From Alitta virens (taxonomy: Eukaryota > Annelida > Polychaeta > Phyllodocida > Nereididae), in the NCBI GenBank assembly GCA_932294295.1, contig OW028575.1:12590058-12654057 (forward strand): a stretch of 64,000 nucleotides of DNA. The letters are read 5' to 3'. The position numbers were made by a program, and so were the translations under genes. The notes under the pieces are model-generated. The model was given only the letters and a program-made list of their open reading frames with translations. It was not told the DNA's origin and made no database searches. This document shows positions 58,986-64,000 of the stretch, piece after piece (positions within the stretch are counted from its first letter, which is position 1; each line of letters opens with the position of its first letter).

Positions 58986-61617
58986 TTATTTGACTGACTT
59001 TCTTTTTGCAAACTTGAAGCTTATGCAATTATGCTATTGATTACCCATTTCAAAGATTTTTCTTTATAAAAGCAATTTCACTTCACAAATCTCCAATATT
59101 AATTTGACCATGATCATGACCTTAAACTAAGGTCAGCTGACTGACCACAACAAAATCCACTCTCAAGCTTTTGTCATATCAAGTACACCCATCAACTGAC
59201 CAACCAGGACATTTGTTATCATAACATGTCTTGTCCATTTACAAGTTAACAACTGGACTTTGCCTATCTTGAGTGAATGGTATGTAACTGGCAAAGTCCA
59301 CGATTTGTCAAAGTTGAGCATGGAGCCATTTTCAACATACTACATCACCACGTTTTGCATTTCTATGACCTTAAATCATAATATATAATATATATATATA
59401 TAAACCTAAGACAAGACTTCCAAGCCATTTTCAACCAAAATAATAACTTCAATGTAATGGGCCCATACATACAATGTGCAGCATTACTTACATGCACTAA
59501 ATTCCTTGGTAGTTGATGGTCCACCATAAGACCAGGAACAAAGTAATTACCATGTATGCTATGCATTCAGCTACTAGAGATTCCCTTAATATCAACAATG
59601 AACCCAGGGGCATGAAATGTCAACAAGCAGCCCATTAACCATGCACTGAGTCTCTTTGTTGTCATACATGTAACTGCTGACTACAGCATTTTGCTCGTAA
59701 ACCATTCCTAGAACTACAGTGTTGGTCACCTTCTTTTACGACTAACATTTATTTATAAGATAATGAAACCTTATTTAATCACATTTCTTGGAACTACATG
59801 TACAAGAAATGCATATTTGGTGTACGTTTATAATATAGGTAAAACTACAACAAATTACCTTGTATTGGACAGTAGGCCTATTATATTATTAAGAAAACTT
59901 GTCAAATTTCACTTGAACACAGAATTTACCACAGATAATTTCATGATCAGCTTGAAATAGTTTTCAGTACTCCGCATGTGACTGAATTTAACACGTTAGG
60001 ATGAAAATTACAAATAGATGCTTCAATATTTTTCAGCTAAAATTTCCAACATTTTGCATTATCAGACAAAGCATTTATAATAATCTGTTTAGGGCTCGAC
60101 TCATTGGGATTTTCCACGGAATCCTCTGATCCCTTGATCCTGACAGCCTGGGAGAATGCCCAGTCATTTTGGGGAGGGGGTCAGAAGAATCCCCCCACCC
60201 CTCCCATAGGGCTAAACATAAGGTCATGTCCTCAAAACCCCTTGTTACAAGCCTGTTTGTTTTTTGTCACTCTTGCACACACTAACGACTTGTGACCTTT
60301 GCTTATATGAGCTTGGATGTTCATCCAAGATGTGAGTGACCTTGAGATCGGACAGGTCCTCCCATGAGTGTATCCTGTCAGGTTTCTGGCTTCTCTCTGT
60401 ACATAATAAAGTACTATACATTTCACTGCATGACAAGAAACTGCACATTTCTAACATGCTGATTGTAACAATGCCAGACAATCGTGGTTAATTACAAAAC
60501 ACCTATATTGATTTTCTGAAATATTTCTAATACATAAAATGTATAACCATATTTTTGTCGATTCAATAAAAGCTCACTAAAATGTGCTGCTCTTTAAATT
60601 GAAGTCAATGGTTCTTTAAACTTCACTTTGCGAGGTACCTATAAACATATAATCATAATCGTAAGAAACTTAATTGGTTTCAATATTTTATTATCTTTGC
60701 TGCCAACTTGCCAAGGTGGTCGTAATGGTGAGATTGTCATAATGCTATGTTCCATATGAAAACTAAAACGTCCAAAACTACATCTATAAGAAAAACAGGT
60801 AATACAATTTTAAAGACTTTTTTTAGAACTAGTGCATCAGAATGCGAGAATTCGGGGCCCTCTCAAAACAGCAACAACAACCTGACTACCCATTGAGACT
60901 AAGTTCCTAAGCAGCTAAGGGGCAATAAACCCGTCTCCCTCTATTAGCCTCCCCTTAGGAAGTCAATAAGACAGCCAGAAGTGTGCATAAAGTAACTGAC
61001 AAGCAAATCCACAGAAGCATTCCCATATACTAGAACAGCCTGAGCAGAGAATTTAGTGCAAGGATTGCATACAACCCATGGCCTTCTTACAGTCCAATGC
61101 ATGCTGCAATGCATACCTCTTAGACATTGCCCCATGCAGTTTGTCTAAGCATGCCAATCACTTGCACTCTCCCTAGTCTCTTGGCATTCATTTGCAAGGG
61201 GAAGGTCTCTCATAAGTTCTCTCCATGTTTACCTGGACACGTAGATAACGTCCCTGCCTCCCTCTGATCTCTGCCTTAGTTTCATGGGTCAGGTGAATGG
61301 CCAGTTAAACCCTGCTGACTTCATTCTAGTCTTGACCAGCGGTTGAACGCAATAACCATAATAATAGTCATAAGCATATTAATAGTCTGGTGCTCAAGAT
61401 TTATATAGATTAAGCTGCATGGAGATAACCTGACATACTGGAGATAGAACGATAGAACATTTAATTGACATTGAAATGCTCAGTTAATTGCCAGTATTAT
61501 TGATGACATATTTTTTAATACAATGAATTATCATGCATGTTTAGATTTACCCACCTGCCTTAGTGCACTGCATAAACAAAGGGAGAGAATAACTTGACTA
61601 TAAAACAGTGATGCAAA

Positions 61618-61619
<2 letters not shown>

Positions 61620-61649
<30 letters not shown>
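61620..61649 (+). repeat. (TA)n microsatellite
   Basis: About 14 TA dinucleotides. Confidence 0.95.
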
Positions 61650-61651
<2 letters not shown>

Positions 61652-64000
61652 ACTGCTTTGGAGTTTCTATACCCAAATTCAGAGACGCCTTTAATCTCAC
61701 CTTAAGTCTACTGACATTATATAATGGAACACTATACTGATTCCATAAAAGCTTAGACATAGCCAGGCAGACTACAGAAGATACTCTGTGAATCTTGAGT
61801 CAAAAGAGTGCCAAAAAAGAGGAAAACCTGAAACTAGTCTTTTAGAGAAAATGTTATGTAGAGCAAACACTCCCTGGACTTCATTCTAGTCTTGTCAGGT
61901 GTCACTTACAGGGGTGTATACAATCAGGCTGTTTGTAAAGAAGAAATAAATTTAGTCTCAGGGTTAGAAAGGACCCCATGGTAAGTGTTAAGCAATGAGA
62001 CAAGGTGTCAGTCTGTAAACAGGTGTTTCTGTTAACAATTCGACACCTGCAGACTGCAAATTCATCCTGAAAACTGAAAGGGTTATTGCAAAGTTTAATT
62101 TGAAAATGATATTGTCTAAATCTCTGGAACAACCTGAAAGAATCAAAAACAGTGCTTTTAAGGGGAGGCTTTCATTGAAGTTCTTTAAAAGCATATCATC
62201 AGCGGAGTATATTGTATTTAAGAATGTCACACAACATTTTGGTATTTCGTTGAAGATTTAGCGCGGCCTTCAAAGGTAAACATCAACTAATAATCGACAA
62301 TATTGCAGGTTGACTATAAAGGTTTTAAAAACTGCTCAAGATATTTCCTTGATTGAAGTCGTAGACTTGTAATCATACTGAGTTAACAACAGACAAGTTG
62401 ATGACTTGACATTAAGTAAATCGTGAGCATCTTTGCATTTTGAGAATTTGTCAACTTGGTGCTGAATTCCTTCCATTATTTGCATTCGCTTTGAGAACTG
62501 CTGAATGCATTATTTCACAAGGTGAACTACATTACATGTGATTTCCATTACAATGTACAGTGTACACTGCTCAAAACCAACATGCTTGCACACTCTCAAA
62601 TGCTTTCCAGTTATCACAGAACCCTTTCAGAACCCTTGGTTCCTTATCAGACCACAGGGCCTGCCTCAATAAGCCCCATGACTGCCAGTGCCAGGCATCT
62701 GATAACCAGCCATACAAAACTCATAAATGTCCCTGATTATGCTTTGTTTACTTCCTACATACTTTGTGCCTGGCTCGTTAAGCTTCGTGTGTCTGTAGTG
62801 TAACATTCTTGAGAGTTCTATAAAACCTTCGTGGAAGAAAAACAAAGGTCCCAGAGGAACACCTGTAGAATTGATACAATTAAAATGAAATTGAAAATGC
62901 AAAATAATTGCTTGGATTGTTGAGATATTCACGATCAACATCTAAAAAAGTCTTATAATATATTATTCTCTGTTATATGTGGCAAATTTGGCAAACTCTC
63001 AAAATTCATGAAAATCTTTCAAAAAGGCTGAGACCATGCAGGCATTGTAGGGTCTAATCTCAAACATAGAACGACTGCAGGAACTTTTAAACCGATGACT
63101 TGTACTGGTTTACTTGGATTCTTTGCATTTAGACTATACGCAGCACCTAGAGAAAGTCATTTATTAACTACAAATGCCAAGAGAAGAACCAGCTGTGCTT
63201 CGAGGTCAGAGGGTTATGACTCAGCTGTAAGATCCAGCTGGGGATCCAGCTGTCCCTTGTGCCTGCCTGGACCTCCAGCACTCCTGAATCTTTCTAGATC
63301 TCTGGATAATTTTCATAGGCATGAACGGCATGCAGGCAACTGTAACTTTGCCTCAATGCTAGATTTATGAGTGAAAGTCGCATTCTTATCCAACGTAATA
63401 TGTGACAAAAACTCTGACCTTTGCCCAGCAACATGTGCTACAAGAAACACCAATGCAATGAGACCTTTTAAGGGCCTGTGTAATAACAGGGGAATGGATG
63501 GACTTATAGATACGTGGTACGGATTGCGAGAGATTCTGAGTAAAAGAATACTTAGCCTAACAATGTAAAGTACAATGAAACCATCTGACCTTGGACTAAA
63601 AAGATCTGACCAACTTCAGTCCATACTTAGTTTATGAAGTTATTTTAGATAGTCATTTACTGTTACACGAGCCAAGTCACTAGACTTTTAGTTTCCAATG
63701 ACTAGTTCAAGAATTTAGACACAGCATTTTCCTGTCAAATTGAGAGAAGAGAGGCACCATAGTTTGAACAGGTACCAATGACACGACTGGTTATCACCTT
63801 TCTATGCTGTCCAAAATCATTCTGTTGCATGATATTTCATCATGTAATTCTAGAGGCAAAACCTTAACCTTGAAATATTGCCTGTTAAGCAGAACAAGAC
63901 ACCTGCACCCCAGAATGCCCTTAAACAAGGTGCATGCAGCCTCCAAACCCCAGTCCTGACCCTTTGAAGTCTCAACTGAGCATACTTCCAGTACAAGAGG

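Larger units (their letters stand above)
41107..64000. other. Gene-poor region upstream of the SBSPON-like exon
   Basis: AT-rich DNA with SINE-A and SINE-B copies, microsatellites, a truncated MITE and the hairpin pair. It may be intron of the SBSPON-like gene, since that gene's upstream exons must lie above 41106. Somatomedin-B and TSP1 signatures (CxCDxxC, WSxWSxC) were looked for on the minus strand and not found. Open frames here are short and unrecognised. Confidence 0.55.

Overview
The window is AT-rich animal nuclear DNA. Its genes are split by many GT–AG introns, and no prokaryotic operons, CRISPR arrays or large transposon ORFs are visible. The gene set, intron density, frequent 'ggcctat' words and abundant short retroposons and MITE-like elements suggest a marine invertebrate, probably a deuterostome such as an echinoderm or hemichordate. 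That placement is inference from style, not proof.

Four protein-coding genes were recognised and rebuilt exon by exon with consistent reading phase. (1) METTL26 (DUF938 methyltransferase-like) lies on + with six exons from 5504 to 18257; its first coding exon was not found. (2) HGS/Hrs, the ESCRT-0 subunit, lies on − with 16 coding exons from 35395 down to 23112. It is complete at 768 codons and has VHS, FYVE, UIM, PSAP, coiled-coil and clathrin-box elements. (3) ARL16, an atypical Arf-like GTPase, lies on + with five exons from 35787 to 37136 and 242 codons. (4) The last coding exon of an SBSPON (RPE-spondin)-like secreted matrix protein lies on − at 40818-41106; its upstream exons were not recognised.

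Layout: 1-5503 is intron or upstream DNA with repeats. 5504-18257 is METTL26, whose second recognised intron holds a 1.4-kb minisatellite. 18258-23111 is intergenic between convergent METTL26 and HGS. 23112-35395 is HGS. 35396-35786 is a 391-bp divergent HGS/ARL16 promoter region with a consensus CRE, an ETS site and a kappaB-like site. 35787-37136 is ARL16. 37137-40817 is a duplicated, repeat-rich spacer. 40818-41106 is the SBSPON-like exon. 41107-64000 has no gene I can name, apart from two weak exon candidates.

HGS and ARL16 are also head-to-head neighbours in human, so the divergent pair looks like ancient conserved microsynteny. The most striking non-genic structures are: a minisatellite that appears to have grown from the terminus of a TA-flanked MITE; a tRNA-derived SINE family with four insertions flanked by target-site duplications and with tails grown into different microsatellites; and a local duplication in which one copy kept the empty site of a SINE insertion.
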